From Methylobacterium isbiliense (GTDB lineage: Bacteria; Pseudomonadota; Alphaproteobacteria; Rhizobiales; Beijerinckiaceae): a DNA stretch of 50,254 bases. The notes under the pieces were generated by a model that saw only the letters and a list, made by a program, of their open reading frames with translations, was not told the DNA's origin and made no database searches. Position 1 is the stretch's first letter. Every line of letters starts with the position of its first letter. Shown in pieces: positions 1-7,771 of the stretch. The position numbers were made by a program, and so were the translations under genes. The stretch lies in assembly GCF_022179325.1 (NCBI RefSeq), contig NZ_BPQQ01000017.1, positions 1 to 50,254 of the forward strand, read 5' to 3'.

Positions 1-57
1 CGCCTATTATCAGACCGTTGCCGAAGATATCCCTTTGCAACGGTCTGATAATAGGCG
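1..57. repeat. Perfect 21-bp inverted repeat with 15-nt loop
   Basis: Bases 1-21 and 37-57 are exact reverse complements around a 15-base loop at 22-36. On the minus strand the structure follows the stop codon of the small gene at 79-267 by about 20 bases, so it could be that transcript's terminator. The base after the stem lies outside the window, so a U-run cannot be checked. The stem is longer than most intrinsic terminators; two abutting mobile-element ends or a recombination site are alternatives. Confidence 0.8.
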
Positions 58-78
58 ATATTACATTTTTATAGAAAT

Positions 79-267
79 CTATTTATTTAACATTGGTTTT
101 ATTTCATAATCTATTTTTCCAATTATATCGGCAGAAAGTTCTCCGATTGCCAATTTTATTTTTAAATCATCAATCTGGCTAGCGATTTTCATTGGCTCTT
201 CAAGTGCTTCGATTAGTTTTTGGAGAGAAATGTTAAGTTTTTCATATTCAGATTTTATGTTTTTCAC
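79..267 (-). CDS. Small AT-rich protein downstream of RHS tip, candidate immunity protein
   Basis: This 62-residue reading frame starts at a GTG (265-267). A GGAG at 275-278 sits 7 bases upstream and overlaps the TAG stop (278-280) of the RHS tip frame, so translation is probably coupled. The product is Lys/Glu/Ile/Leu-rich, has no cysteine and looks helical, with no signal peptide or membrane segment. A small gene directly behind a variable RHS tip is the usual place for a cognate immunity gene, which is the only basis for the suggested role. I do not recognise the family. Its base composition matches the tip and differs sharply from the GC-rich chromosome, so the two were probably acquired together. 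A longer frame running to 528 on this strand overlaps the tip and is less likely. Confidence 0.5.
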   Translation of the reverse strand: MKNIKSEYEKLNISLQKLIEALEEPMKIASQIDDLKIKLAIGELSADIIGKIDYEIKPMLNK

Positions 268-277
268 TTTATTTCTC

Positions 278-568
278 CTAATAATAACCGCCGCAACCAA
301 AAGATTCCATGCATTCACGAATGCAGGCTCGCATTGCTCCTGGTGTACTAAACAATCCGTTCGCAAAAGACATTGCACATCCCTTCTGACATCCACGAAG
401 CCTTTCCTTGCATTCCTTCTCAGACGGATCATGTAGACACTTGTTGTTATCTCGTGGGAGCGGCGTAAAGGGACCGCTAACCATGAGACCGTTTTTATCT
501 TTATTTTGAATAGGATTTTGATTTGCATAAATATAAAAATTATTTCCGCTTCTTTTATTTACCGACAA
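278..568 (-). CDS. RHS C-terminal tip, out of frame with the core
   Basis: This frame can begin at a TTG (566-568) and is open back to about 612, giving at least 96 residues. It begins with YIYANQNP followed by KDKNGL, which resembles the NP...D..GL segment that normally follows the RHS core DPxGL motif. The remaining ~65 residues hold seven cysteines, including two CxxxC pairs, in an otherwise polar tail ending FGCGGYY. Small Cys-rich ends of this kind are known from RHS-repeat proteins, but their role is unclear to me. The tip lies in a different frame from the core, and one extra A in the A8 run (T8 on the plus strand at 585-592) would join them. It is either expressed by slippage or is a broken or displaced tip. 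Confidence 0.6.
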   Translation of the reverse strand: MSVNKRSGNNFYIYANQNPIQNKDKNGLMVSGPFTPLPRDNNKCLHDPSEKECKERLRGCQKGCAMSFANGLFSTPGAMRACIRECMESFGCGGYY

Positions 569-3360
569 GAAATTTTTTGACGTATTTTTTTTGGTAAAAT
601 AAATGTATTTCCCATTTCATGATCCTCGTATATTTTAGATAAATATCTTAAAAACCCCGTATTGTACGAGCCATCAATCGAAATTGAATTATCTTTCTTT
701 TTCATTTCTAGATCAATTTTTTCATAAAAGCTTACCAATTGAGGCCCTTGACTCAGCCCGAATGGATCTGCCTGAGTGTACCGTCCTATCGTAGCATCGT
801 AATGCCTGTTCCAATTGTAGGCTAATCCCGCCTCGAGCTGGAACCACTGCCCCGGGAAGCGCATCTGCAGCGCCGCGGGCCCCGTGACCGACGCCACCGT
901 TCCGAACGGCTCGTACGCCGCTCGCCACTTCACCGCCTGCGTCGCATCCGTCATCAGCTCCGGACGGCCCAGGTGGTCCACGTGGACCCACAGCAAGGTC
1001 GGGTTCGTGCCGCCGGCCGAGTTGTCCACCACCGCCACTGGGATGTCGCCCACCCAGACGTACTCCCGGACCGCCGCGCCCGCACCGTTCGTCTCCACCA
1101 GCACCCGATCCCACACGTCGTGGATCAGGTGCGTCGTGCCCGACGGCGTCAGGTTCAGCGTCTGCCGCACCGACAGGCGGTTCCTGCCGTCGTAGGCGTA
1201 GTTCGCCCTCACCACGCCTCCGACCTGCACCTGCGCGATCCGCCCGGCGCCGCTGATCGTGTAGCTGTAGGCCGTGCCTGCGCGCGTGTCGCTCGTCAGG
1301 TTCCCGGCCGCGTCGTACAGGAACGAGCGCAGGGCCGTCCCGCCCTGGCTGACCGATCTCAGCCGGTTCGAACTGGTCGGATACGCGTAACTCTGGGTCG
1401 TGGTCGTGCCCGCGAGCGTCCTGGCTTCGCTCAGGCGGTTGCCGACCTTGTCGTAGCTCCAGCCCAGGGAGCCGTACGGACCCGTCGCGGTCAGCAGGCG
1501 GCCCGCGTCGTAGGCGAAGCGCTGGGTCTGGTTCGGATCGACGCTGTCGTTGTTCAGCGCCATCAGGTTGAGCCCGTCGCCGAACCAGTGATAGCGCGTG
1601 ATCAAGCTCGGCCCGCCGGCCGCCGGGTCGAGGTACAGTGCGTCGAGCTTGTACTCCAGGCTCATCGTCGACCACGCGTTCAGGCCGTTGCCGAAGGCGA
1701 AGCCGCGCAGGGAGCCGAACGGGTAGTAGCCCACGTAGGAGGCGATCACCTGCTCGGGCGCGCTCCACGAGGCCTTCAGCGCCACGTAGGTGACCCGTCC
1801 CATGGCATCGTAGCCGTACGCGACGATCCGTCCCGACGGATAGGTCAGGAACCGCAGCCGGCCGGACCCGCTTTCCTCGTAGGAGTAGGCCACGGAGTGC
1901 GCATAGCTGCCGATCGTGCGCACCTCGCCCGTCACCCGGCCAACCGCGTCGTAGTAGAAGACGGAGGTGCCGGCCGCGTCCTGCATGCTGGTCAGCCGTC
2001 CCTTGGCGAGGGCTCCGGCGGAGGGCTCGTCGTAGCCGAAGCTCTCGTTCAGAGCCGCGGTGGGGTAGGAGCGGCTCTTTAGGCGGCCGGCATTGTCGTA
2101 GGTATAGGAGGTGGTGACGTTTCGCGCGTCCTTCCTAGAGATCATCAACCCGCGCGCGTCGTAGTCGTAGACGGTGATGCCGCGATCGGGCGAGGTCTCC
2201 TGGATCACCTCGCCGAAACCATTACGCACGTAAGTGGTCGCGAGGCTGCGTGGATCGGTGTAGGAGGTCTCCTCGTCCTTGCCGTTGTAGGCGTGCTGCA
2301 CCACGCCGCCGTCGCGCTCGCTCTCGGTGGCGAGGCGGCCGAGCGCGTCGTACCCGTAAGCGAGAGTTTTGCTGCGCGGATCGGTGATCCCGGTGAGATT
2401 GCCGGTCTTGTCGTAGGCATACCTCCAGGTGCGCCCCTCGCCACCCACCTGCTTGATGAGGCGGCCGAGCTCGTCGAAGGTATTGGTCAGGCTGAACATC
2501 TCGGTAGTGCCGTCGGAGGCCGTGATGGTCTTGGCCGTGACGCCGCCCATGGCGTCACGGGTGTAGCCGACCGCTTCACCGAGATTGTTGGTGACCTTGG
2601 TGAGACGGCGGCTGTCGTCCCAGGTCAGCGTGTAGGCCGCGCCCGCGGGCTCGGTATAGGAGGCAAGGTCGCCCGCTGGGGTGTACGTCATGCTCCAGGT
2701 GGCTTGGGATGAGCCTGGATTGATGGTGATCGCGGTGAGGCGGCCCATGCCGTCGTAGGCGTAGGCGGTGACCACACCGTCGATGCCCGTGACTGCGGTG
2801 GGCTGACCGCGCGAGTTCCAGGCGGTGACGGTGGTCATCTGCCCCAGCTCGTTGGTGGAGGTCTGAAGGTATCCCGAGGCGTTGTAGGTATAGGAAGTGG
2901 TGTCTCCGGCTCCCGCGAGCGGTCCATCGGCGGAGGCTAGGAGGCCCCCTACGCCGTAGGCGTAGGTCCAGATGCGAGTGCGCCCGTTGGTGGAGAACGG
3001 GACGGTATAAGAAGTCGTGTCGGTCTGCTTCACTTGGGTGAGCTGACCGCTGCCGTTGTAGGTGAAGTCCGTCGTCAGGCCTGGCTCCACGGTCTGTGAC
3101 GGAGCGTTGAAGGTCGGATGCCAAGTGATCGTCGTGGTGGAGGCCTGAGCCGTTCCCGAGCCGCGGGTGATCGAGGTCGGACGGCCGCTGACATCGCGCA
3201 CGTAGGCGGTTACGCGTCCTTCTTCGTCTGTCTCCGACGCGATGAACTTGTTCGCGTCATAAGTCAAACCGCGCGCACCGGCGACACAGTTCGCGCTCGG
3301 TTGCCCATCAATCGATACCAATCGCACATCAGACTGTGTGTTTCGGCTAAAGCGGTACAC
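559..3360 (-). CDS. RHS/YD-repeat protein core, 5'-truncated
   Basis: The 933-residue frame consists almost wholly of YD repeats (YDxxGRL-type units) and ends with the RHS core signature GRYTQADPFGL near residues 859-869. RHS proteins form hollow shells around a C-terminal toxin and are secreted by type VI or other systems. The usual N-terminal PAAR, signal or transport region is missing. The frame stays open into the IS630-type element at 3373, so the GTG at 3358-3360 is only a nominal start and the gene has probably lost its 5' part and promoter. After DPFGL the DNA turns AT-rich and the last 64 residues do not look like RHS core. The frame stops at 559, with a second tip segment in another frame (278-568). 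It is probably an orphan or decayed locus, though the core itself has no internal stops. Confidence 0.85.
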   Translation of the reverse strand: MYRFSRNTQSDVRLVSIDGQPSANCVAGARGLTYDANKFIASETDEEGRVTAYVRDVSGRPTSITRGSGTAQASTTTITWHPTFNAPSQTVEPGLTTDFTYNGSGQLTQVKQTDTTSYTVPFSTNGRTRIWTYAYGVGGLLASADGPLAGAGDTTSYTYNASGYLQTSTNELGQMTTVTAWNSRGQPTAVTGIDGVVTAYAYDGMGRLTAITINPGSSQATWSMTYTPAGDLASYTEPAGAAYTLTWDDSRRLTKVTNNLGEAVGYTRDAMGGVTAKTITASDGTTEMFSLTNTFDELGRLIKQVGGEGRTWRYAYDKTGNLTGITDPRSKTLAYGYDALGRLATESERDGGVVQHAYNGKDEETSYTDPRSLATTYVRNGFGEVIQETSPDRGITVYDYDARGLMISRKDARNVTTSYTYDNAGRLKSRSYPTAALNESFGYDEPSAGALAKGRLTSMQDAAGTSVFYYDAVGRVTGEVRTIGSYAHSVAYSYEESGSGRLRFLTYPSGRIVAYGYDAMGRVTYVALKASWSAPEQVIASYVGYYPFGSLRGFAFGNGLNAWSTMSLEYKLDALYLDPAAGGPSLITRYHWFGDGLNLMALNNDSVDPNQTQRFAYDAGRLLTATGPYGSLGWSYDKVGNRLSEARTLAGTTTTQSYAYPTSSNRLRSVSQGGTALRSFLYDAAGNLTSDTRAGTAYSYTISGAGRIAQVQVGGVVRANYAYDGRNRLSVRQTLNLTPSGTTHLIHDVWDRVLVETNGAGAAVREYVWVGDIPVAVVDNSAGGTNPTLLWVHVDHLGRPELMTDATQAVKWRAAYEPFGTVASVTGPAALQMRFPGQWFQLEAGLAYNWNRHYDATIGRYTQADPFGLSQGPQLVSFYEKIDLEMKKKDNSISIDGSYNTGFLRYLSKIYEDHEMGNTFILPKKIRQKISCR

Positions 3361-3372
3361 CGCCGCCTTGCC

Positions 3373-4550
3373 TAGTGTCCTGCGCCTGAAGTTTATGACA
3401 AAGACAGATATTCTGTGTCTTAGTCGAGCGTTCGCAAGCAGAAGCGTTTGACGCTGGCCAGGATGGCGTCAGCTGACTTCACCCACCGGAACGGCTTCGG
3501 GTCGGCGTTCGTGGCCGCGATGAAGGCGCGGATGTCGCGTTCAAGATCCTCCACCGAGCAGTGCACCCCACGCCGGGTCGCCCGCTCCGTCAAAAGCCCG
3601 AACCACTGCTCGACCTGGTTGATCCACGAGGCGGAGGTCGGGGTGAAGTGCACGTGGTAGCGCGGGCGCTGCGCCAGCCAGTCCCGGATCAGCTTGGTCT
3701 TGTGCGTGGCCGAGTTGTCGAGCACCAGATGCACGTCGAGGTCGGCCGGCACCGCCGCCTCGATCTCGTCAAGGAAGTGGCGGAACACGCTGGCGCGGTG
3801 ACGCGGGTAGCACTGCCCGATCACCGTGCCGGCCTTCACGTCGAGGGCGGCAAACAAGCTGGCGGTGCCGTGCCGGGCGTAGTCGTGGGTGCGCCGCTCC
3901 GCCTGGCCGGGCCGCAGCGGCAGCAGCGGCTGCGTGCGGTCGAGAGCCTGGACCTGGGACTTCTCGTCCACGCAGAGAACCAGGGCACGGGCGGGTGGAG
4001 CCAAGTAGAGCCCGACGATGTCGCGCACCTTCTCGGCAAACAGCGGGTCGGTCGAGAGCTTGAAGGTCTCGGACCGGTGCGGCTGCAGGCCGAACGCCCG
4101 CCACACACGCCCGACCGTGCTGCCCGACACCCCGCTGGCCTTGGCCATGCTGCGCCGGCTCCAGTGAGTGGCGCCCGCTGGCCGCTCGGACAGCGTGCGG
4201 TCGACGAGTTCGGCGACCTGTTCGTCGCCGATCCGGCGCGGTGCCCCTGACCGCGGCTCGTCGAGCAGCCCGTCCGTGCGTTCGCGGGCGAACCGTTCAC
4301 GCCACTTGCCGACCGTGTGCTTGCCGGTGTTCAGCTCGGCCGCGATGATGGTGTTGCTCAGCCCGTCGGCGGCCCGCAGCACGATCCTGGCGCGCAGGGC
4401 GAGACCCTGTACTGTCTTGCGGCGGCGCGCCCAGCTCTCAAGCTCGGCTCGTTCCGCGGCGCTCAGGTCGACAGGGGTGGGCACGCGGTAGGCCATCGGC
4501 ACCTCCCAGCATACCCACACTTTGTCACAAACTTCAGACGCAGGACACTA
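3373..4550 (-). mobile_element. IS630-family insertion sequence
   Basis: The element is bounded by 31-base imperfect terminal inverted repeats at 3373-3403 and 4520-4550. They start TAGTGTCCTGCG and differ at only a few positions, and TA is present at both ends as expected for IS630/Tc1-type TA target duplication. It carries one transposase gene. It sits between the truncated RHS gene and a 66-base fragment that may be the end of a GntR gene. The TA target appears to belong to a TAG stop codon at the end of that fragment. Confidence 0.9.
3420..4496 (-). CDS. IS630-family DDE transposase
   Basis: This 358-residue transposase cuts and joins the ends of its own element at TA sites. An N-terminal helix-turn-helix region covers about residues 25-130. 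The catalytic triad is visible as D177 in CVDEKSQ, D260 in VLDNSATHK and E296 in NQVEQWF. I chose the ATG at 4496 because GGGAGG lies just upstream; a GTG at 4520 in the right terminal repeat would extend it by 8 residues. Length and catalytic residues are complete, so it may be active. It is the only gene in the element. Confidence 0.93.
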   Translation of the reverse strand: MAYRVPTPVDLSAAERAELESWARRRKTVQGLALRARIVLRAADGLSNTIIAAELNTGKHTVGKWRERFARERTDGLLDEPRSGAPRRIGDEQVAELVDRTLSERPAGATHWSRRSMAKASGVSGSTVGRVWRAFGLQPHRSETFKLSTDPLFAEKVRDIVGLYLAPPARALVLCVDEKSQVQALDRTQPLLPLRPGQAERRTHDYARHGTASLFAALDVKAGTVIGQCYPRHRASVFRHFLDEIEAAVPADLDVHLVLDNSATHKTKLIRDWLAQRPRYHVHFTPTSASWINQVEQWFGLLTERATRRGVHCSVEDLERDIRAFIAATNADPKPFRWVKSADAILASVKRFCLRTLD

Positions 4551-4616
4551 GAGCGTCTCTGCAAAGGGGTTCACAGGTGCGGGGCCAGCGCCCATGTGAG
4601 CGGGATGCGACGCTTT
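4551..4616 (-). pseudogene. Possible displaced 3' end of the GntR gene
   Basis: These 66 bases lie between the IS630 and IS6 elements. On the minus strand they read as 22 codons, KASHPAHM...VNPFAETL, and then TAG. The A of the stop and the preceding T are the TA target of IS630, and the G is supplied on either side of the insertion. The peptide resembles the short loop that ends many FCD-type GntR proteins after the last helix. The regulator at 5465-6214 lacks such an end because IS6 truncates it. The junction is not precise: no 8-base target duplication flanks IS6 and one or more bases must be missing to keep frame. The assignment is an inference. Confidence 0.45.
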
Positions 4617-5510
4617 GGGGCTTGTCGCAAACTCGGCTGCAGGCCGCAGAAGGGCCTCTGCGATCCACTTTCATGCTTTGTTCGCGACGGGAAGTCCAAA
4701 GCGGGTGGCGAGGAGTTGGTTCTGCTCCCGGACGGTCCACGCCCCTGAGAACCCGAAGCCCTTGCGCAGCCACAGCATGGCCTCGAACCCCTGGATCGTG
4801 CGCCGTGCTGTGTGGAAGGAGCGGAACCCGCCCACCCGCGGCATCGCCCGCTTCACGCGGAAGTGGTCGCTCTCGATCCCTTGCTGCAGGTGCTTGGTGA
4901 CGTGGTGGATCGGAGCGCGCGGCAGCAGGTCCTCCTTGCGGCTCTCAGCGATCGCCGGCGGGTAGGGGCCAGCGCCGTCGGTGCCGATGCGGTCGGGCGC
5001 GAGAAGCGGCTGATCCTGCAGCATCTTGCGGAAGAAGCGTTTGGCCGCGTCCAGGTCGCGGTTGGCCGTGAGCAGGAAGTCGACCGTCTGCCCGTGCTTG
5101 TCGATGGCCCGGTACAGGTAGCGCCACTGGCTCCGCACCTTGATATAGGTCTCGTCCACGCGCACGGACCCGCAGTGCGGCTTGCGGAACCGGCGCAGGC
5201 AGCGCTCGATGGCCGGCGCATAGGCGAGCACCCAGCGGTTGATGGTGGAGTGGTCCATCTCCATGCCCCTCTCCAGGAGCATCTCCTCGATGTCGCGGTA
5301 GCTGAGCGCGTAGCGCAGGTACCAGGAGACAGCCTGGACGATCAGGGTGGCTTCGAAGTGCCGGCCCCGGAAGTCGCCACGGGCTTGGCGCTTCAGCTTG
5401 AAGTCGAGAGCATTCAGGATCATGGGCCGGCTCCGGAGGGAGGCGGCAAGCTGGGCAGGTATGGCTAACGACCCGTGAACAGCGGCCCATCCGCGTTTGC
5501 GACAGGCCCC
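4617..5510 (-). mobile_element. IS6-family insertion sequence
   Basis: The ends are imperfect inverted repeats beginning GGGGCTTGTCGCAAAC at 4617 and, read from the other end, GGGGCCTGTCGCAAAC at 5510. One transposase gene lies between them. The 8 bases outside each end differ, so the target duplication expected from a simple IS6 insertion is missing. That suggests an IS6-mediated deletion or recombination after insertion. The element has removed the 3' end of the GntR gene on its right and supplies that gene's new stop codon. Confidence 0.85.
4671..5423 (-). CDS. IS6-family DDE transposase
   Basis: This 250-residue protein carries the IS6/IS26 pattern: a short N-terminal region with LIVQAVSWYLRYALSYRDIEE, then a catalytic core with D90 in VRVDETYIKV, D149 in GTDGAGPYP and E184 in GIESDHFRVK. 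Motifs and length fit a full-length enzyme. The ATG at 5423 gives the typical MILNALDFK start. The reading frame is open upstream into the GntR gene on the same strand, but that extension is out of the regulator's frame and is not meaningful. It probably catalyses replicative transposition of the surrounding element. Confidence 0.92.
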   Translation of the reverse strand: MILNALDFKLKRQARGDFRGRHFEATLIVQAVSWYLRYALSYRDIEEMLLERGMEMDHSTINRWVLAYAPAIERCLRRFRKPHCGSVRVDETYIKVRSQWRYLYRAIDKHGQTVDFLLTANRDLDAAKRFFRKMLQDQPLLAPDRIGTDGAGPYPPAIAESRKEDLLPRAPIHHVTKHLQQGIESDHFRVKRAMPRVGGFRSFHTARRTIQGFEAMLWLRKGFGFSGAWTVREQNQLLATRFGLPVANKA

Positions 5511-6214
5511 AATCCGGCGATGCCGCCGAGATCGGCGAGCAGGCCGTCGAGATGCGCGCTCATCGCGGCGCCGGCGCGGGCGGCGTCCCGCCCGCGGATC
5601 GCGGCGAGCACGGCCGCGTGCTCGTCGAGCACGCGCGCGAACCGGCCCGGCTGCGGCAGGGTGAGGCGGCGGAAGCGGTCGACCTGGATCTTCACCTGCT
5701 GGGTGAGCCGCCACAGGCCGGGATAGCCCGCCGCGACGGCCACCGCGGCGTGGAAATCCTCGTCGTGCTGGTGGAACGCCTCGCGGTCCTGCCTGCGCGC
5801 CGCCTCGCCGAGCGCCGCCATGCTGGCATCGAGCGCGGCGAGGTCGGGGGCGGCGGCGTTCTCGGCGGCGAGCCGCGCGCTCGCCTCCTCCAGGGCGCGG
5901 CGGATGACGATCACCTCCGGCAGGTCCCGGTACGGGATGCGCGCCACGTAGGTGCCGGCCTGAGGAAAGATCTCCACCAGCCCCTCGTCGGCGAGCCGCA
6001 GCACCGCCTCGTGCACCGGCGTGCGGCTGACGCCGTAGCGGGCGGCGATCTCCTTCTCGTTGATCGGCCGGCCCGGCAGCAGGGCCAGGGACGCGATCTC
6101 GGCGCGCAGCTCCTGGCGGATCACCGCCGCGGCGGAGGGCGCCCGGCCCGGCCGCGGCGCGGACGGGAAGCGGTTCGGCGCCTTGCGCATCGTCGGCGTG
6201 GAACGGCCCGGCAT
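5465..6214 (-). CDS. GntR-family (FCD) transcriptional regulator, 3' end replaced by IS6
   Basis: The 249-residue frame has an N-terminal winged helix at about residues 30-95 (INEKEIAARYGVSRTPVHEAVLRLADEGLV) and a C-terminal all-helical FCD ligand domain from about 100. The FCD metal-site pattern DEDFH...H appears in QHDEDFHAAV and DEHAAV. The last 13 residues (PVANADGPLFTGR) are encoded by the IS6 end. The native end is therefore lost, but only a short tail appears missing and the fold may survive. Such regulators usually control a nearby catabolic operon. None remains next to it, so its target was probably removed by the IS events or lies elsewhere. A palindrome at 6286-6297 may be its operator. 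Confidence 0.85.
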   Translation of the reverse strand: MPGRSTPTMRKAPNRFPSAPRPGRAPSAAAVIRQELRAEIASLALLPGRPINEKEIAARYGVSRTPVHEAVLRLADEGLVEIFPQAGTYVARIPYRDLPEVIVIRRALEEASARLAAENAAAPDLAALDASMAALGEAARRQDREAFHQHDEDFHAAVAVAAGYPGLWRLTQQVKIQVDRFRRLTLPQPGRFARVLDEHAAVLAAIRGRDAARAGAAMSAHLDGLLADLGGIAGLGPVANADGPLFTGR

Positions 6215-6285
6215 CGTTCTCGTCCCTCACCCGCCGGCGCTGGAGCGCGCCGGTCCCGGAGGGCCTCCCCGACCCGCACCGTAAA

Positions 6286-6297
6286 CTGATATATTAG
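6286..6297. promoter_or_regulatory. Candidate GntR operator
   Basis: CTGATATATTAG is palindromic at 10 of 12 positions and lies about 70 bases upstream of the GntR start, in an AT-rich island within a GC-rich intergenic region. FCD-type GntR proteins often bind short AT-centred palindromes near their own promoters. No binding site is established for this protein. Confidence 0.35.
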
Positions 6298-6457
6298 ATT
6301 TGCAAGCGGTTCAGGCGTGCGGTTCAGGCGTGCGCTCCCGGCGCGCGCTGGCCGGCAGCCTCGTCCGGAGTGGACGGCGGCGGGGGTCGGGTGACAGGAT
6401 GGCGCGGCGTGGCCGCCGGGGCGGAGATCGCGCGCCTGCACTCACCGGAGAGGCCGC

Positions 6458-7219
6458 GTGCCCGTCGACATCCGCGCCACGCTCCTGTCCGTGCCGGCCC
6501 TCGTCGTCCTCGCCGGCGCGGTCGAGGCGCTGCCGCGCGACGCGCTCTGGCTGGTGGTGCGCTCCTGCGTCGGCGCCGAGCGGCTGGTGGGCTCGCCCTT
6601 CCCGTGCGTGCGGGTGAGCCCGGGCAGCGCGGCCGATCCGGGCACCGCGCTGGTCCGGCCGCCCGGGGCGCGCAGCCACCTGCTCGTCGTGCCCACGACG
6701 CCCGTCTCCGGCCTTGAGGACCCGGTGCTGCAGGGGGAGCCGGGCCTCGCCTACTGGCGTGCCGCCCTGGAGGCCCGCCCGCTCGTCGTCGCGGCGCTGA
6801 AGGGCCGGCTGCCGCTGAACGACGTCGCGATGGCGGTGAACTCCAAGGGCGGCCGTTCGCAGGACCAGCTCCACATCCACCTCGATTGCGTGGATCCGGG
6901 CGTCCGTGCCGCGCTCGACGCCCATGCACGGGCGATCGGCGCCACCTGGACCCGGCTGCCCTTCGGGCTCAAGGGCGGACGCTACGACGGCCTGCGGGTC
7001 GACGCCGCGAAGGCGCGTGACTTCAACCCGTTCGCGGCCCTGTCCCGGCTCCCGCCGATCCGGGGCGGCCTGCGCGCGACGAGTCTCGCCGTCGTGGCCA
7101 CGGCGGCGGACGACCCCCGTCCGGGCTTCATCGTGCTCGCCCGGCAGGCCCCGCGCGCCCACGCCGAGGCCCTCCTCGACCATGGCTGCGAGATCGCCTC
7201 GCCGGTTGCGGCACGGTGA
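6458..7219 (+). CDS. cdh: CDP-diacylglycerol diphosphatase
   Basis: The 253-residue protein matches the Cdh family, which hydrolyses CDP-diacylglycerol to CMP and phosphatidate at the inner membrane (EC 3.6.1.26). The diagnostic stretch is AVNSKGGRSQDQLHIHLDC, with the HIT-like H139-I-H141 pair and the NSxxGRxQxQLHIH context typical of the family. A hydrophobic segment near the N-terminus (about residues 8-24) could be an uncleaved signal anchor, as in the enteric protein. It stands alone between the GntR regulator and a small hypothetical gene. The start has only weak Shine-Dalgarno support. Confidence 0.88.
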   Translation: MPVDIRATLLSVPALVVLAGAVEALPRDALWLVVRSCVGAERLVGSPFPCVRVSPGSAADPGTALVRPPGARSHLLVVPTTPVSGLEDPVLQGEPGLAYWRAALEARPLVVAALKGRLPLNDVAMAVNSKGGRSQDQLHIHLDCVDPGVRAALDAHARAIGATWTRLPFGLKGGRYDGLRVDAAKARDFNPFAALSRLPPIRGGLRATSLAVVATAADDPRPGFIVLARQAPRAHAEALLDHGCEIASPVAAR

Positions 7220-7285
7220 CGGCCGTCCCGGACGCGCTCGCCCTAACCGTAAAACCTCTTCCCAGTTCGCGCGCGCCGGTCGATG

Positions 7286-7305
7286 TCTTGTACTAAGGTA
7301 CAAGA
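7286..7305. promoter_or_regulatory. Perfect 8-bp inverted repeat, candidate operator
   Basis: TCTTGTAC and GTACAAGA form an exact inverted repeat around TAAG, 14 bases upstream of the ATG at 7320 and next to its Shine-Dalgarno. It may be an operator overlapping a promoter, or an RNA hairpin close to the ribosome site. The cognate factor is unknown. Confidence 0.5.
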
Positions 7306-7319
7306 GATGGGAGGCGTCC

Positions 7320-7595
7320 ATGAAGGCGCACGCGCCGCTCGGGCCGTCGTCGGATCCCGGCGACCTCGAGCCGCTTCAGACCATGCTCGCGCGTCTCGCC
7401 GATCTGGAGACGCAGTACGACCTCGCGCGGGGTCGCGTTCATGAGAGCCCCATCGACGAGGCGCTCAAGCACCGGGCCCTGGCCCGGCTCGACCTCCGCT
7501 ACAGGGCCGAGCGCCAAACCCTCGTGCTGCAACTGGCCGAACTGCACGAGCGCCACATGAGCGGCCTGATGCGGCTGCGCCCGACCCGGCACTGA
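7320..7595 (+). CDS. Small hypothetical protein
   Basis: This 91-residue frame begins at an ATG preceded by GGAGG at good spacing. The product is Leu/Arg/Glu-rich and probably two long helices or a coiled coil (about residues 16-80), without signal peptide or cysteines. I do not recognise the family. It follows cdh by 100 bases with a perfect inverted repeat between, so it probably has its own promoter. A cytosolic role is likely from composition alone. Confidence 0.65.
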   Translation: MKAHAPLGPSSDPGDLEPLQTMLARLADLETQYDLARGRVHESPIDEALKHRALARLDLRYRAERQTLVLQLAELHERHMSGLMRLRPTRH

Positions 7596-7771
7596 GCGTC
7601 CGGGCCGCGCGATGCGGGGCGCCCCTGGTCTGCGCGACGAGGCTCCTGTGCGCCGCGCGCTCCGCTCCGGGGCACGATGAACCGGCCTTGACTGCACCCG
7701 CGCGGCATTGATGCCGGCGTCGTCTCGGCTCAGCCCCATTCGGGACCGTCAGGCGGCGATATCGTTCCGAT

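Noticed and set aside
79-528. Long 149-residue minus-strand reading frame including the small gene
   Set aside because: Its first half overlaps the RHS tip in another frame and has unlikely composition; only the last 62 residues have a ribosome site and protein-like sequence.
973-2082. Plus-strand frame of 369 residues inside the RHS gene
   Set aside because: An Arg/Val/Gly-rich mirror of the GC-rich YD repeats with no motif; the opposite strand encodes clear RHS repeats.
4617-4624. Target-site duplication for the IS6 element
   Set aside because: The 8 bases outside the left end (GACGCTTT) do not match those outside the right end (AATCCGGC).
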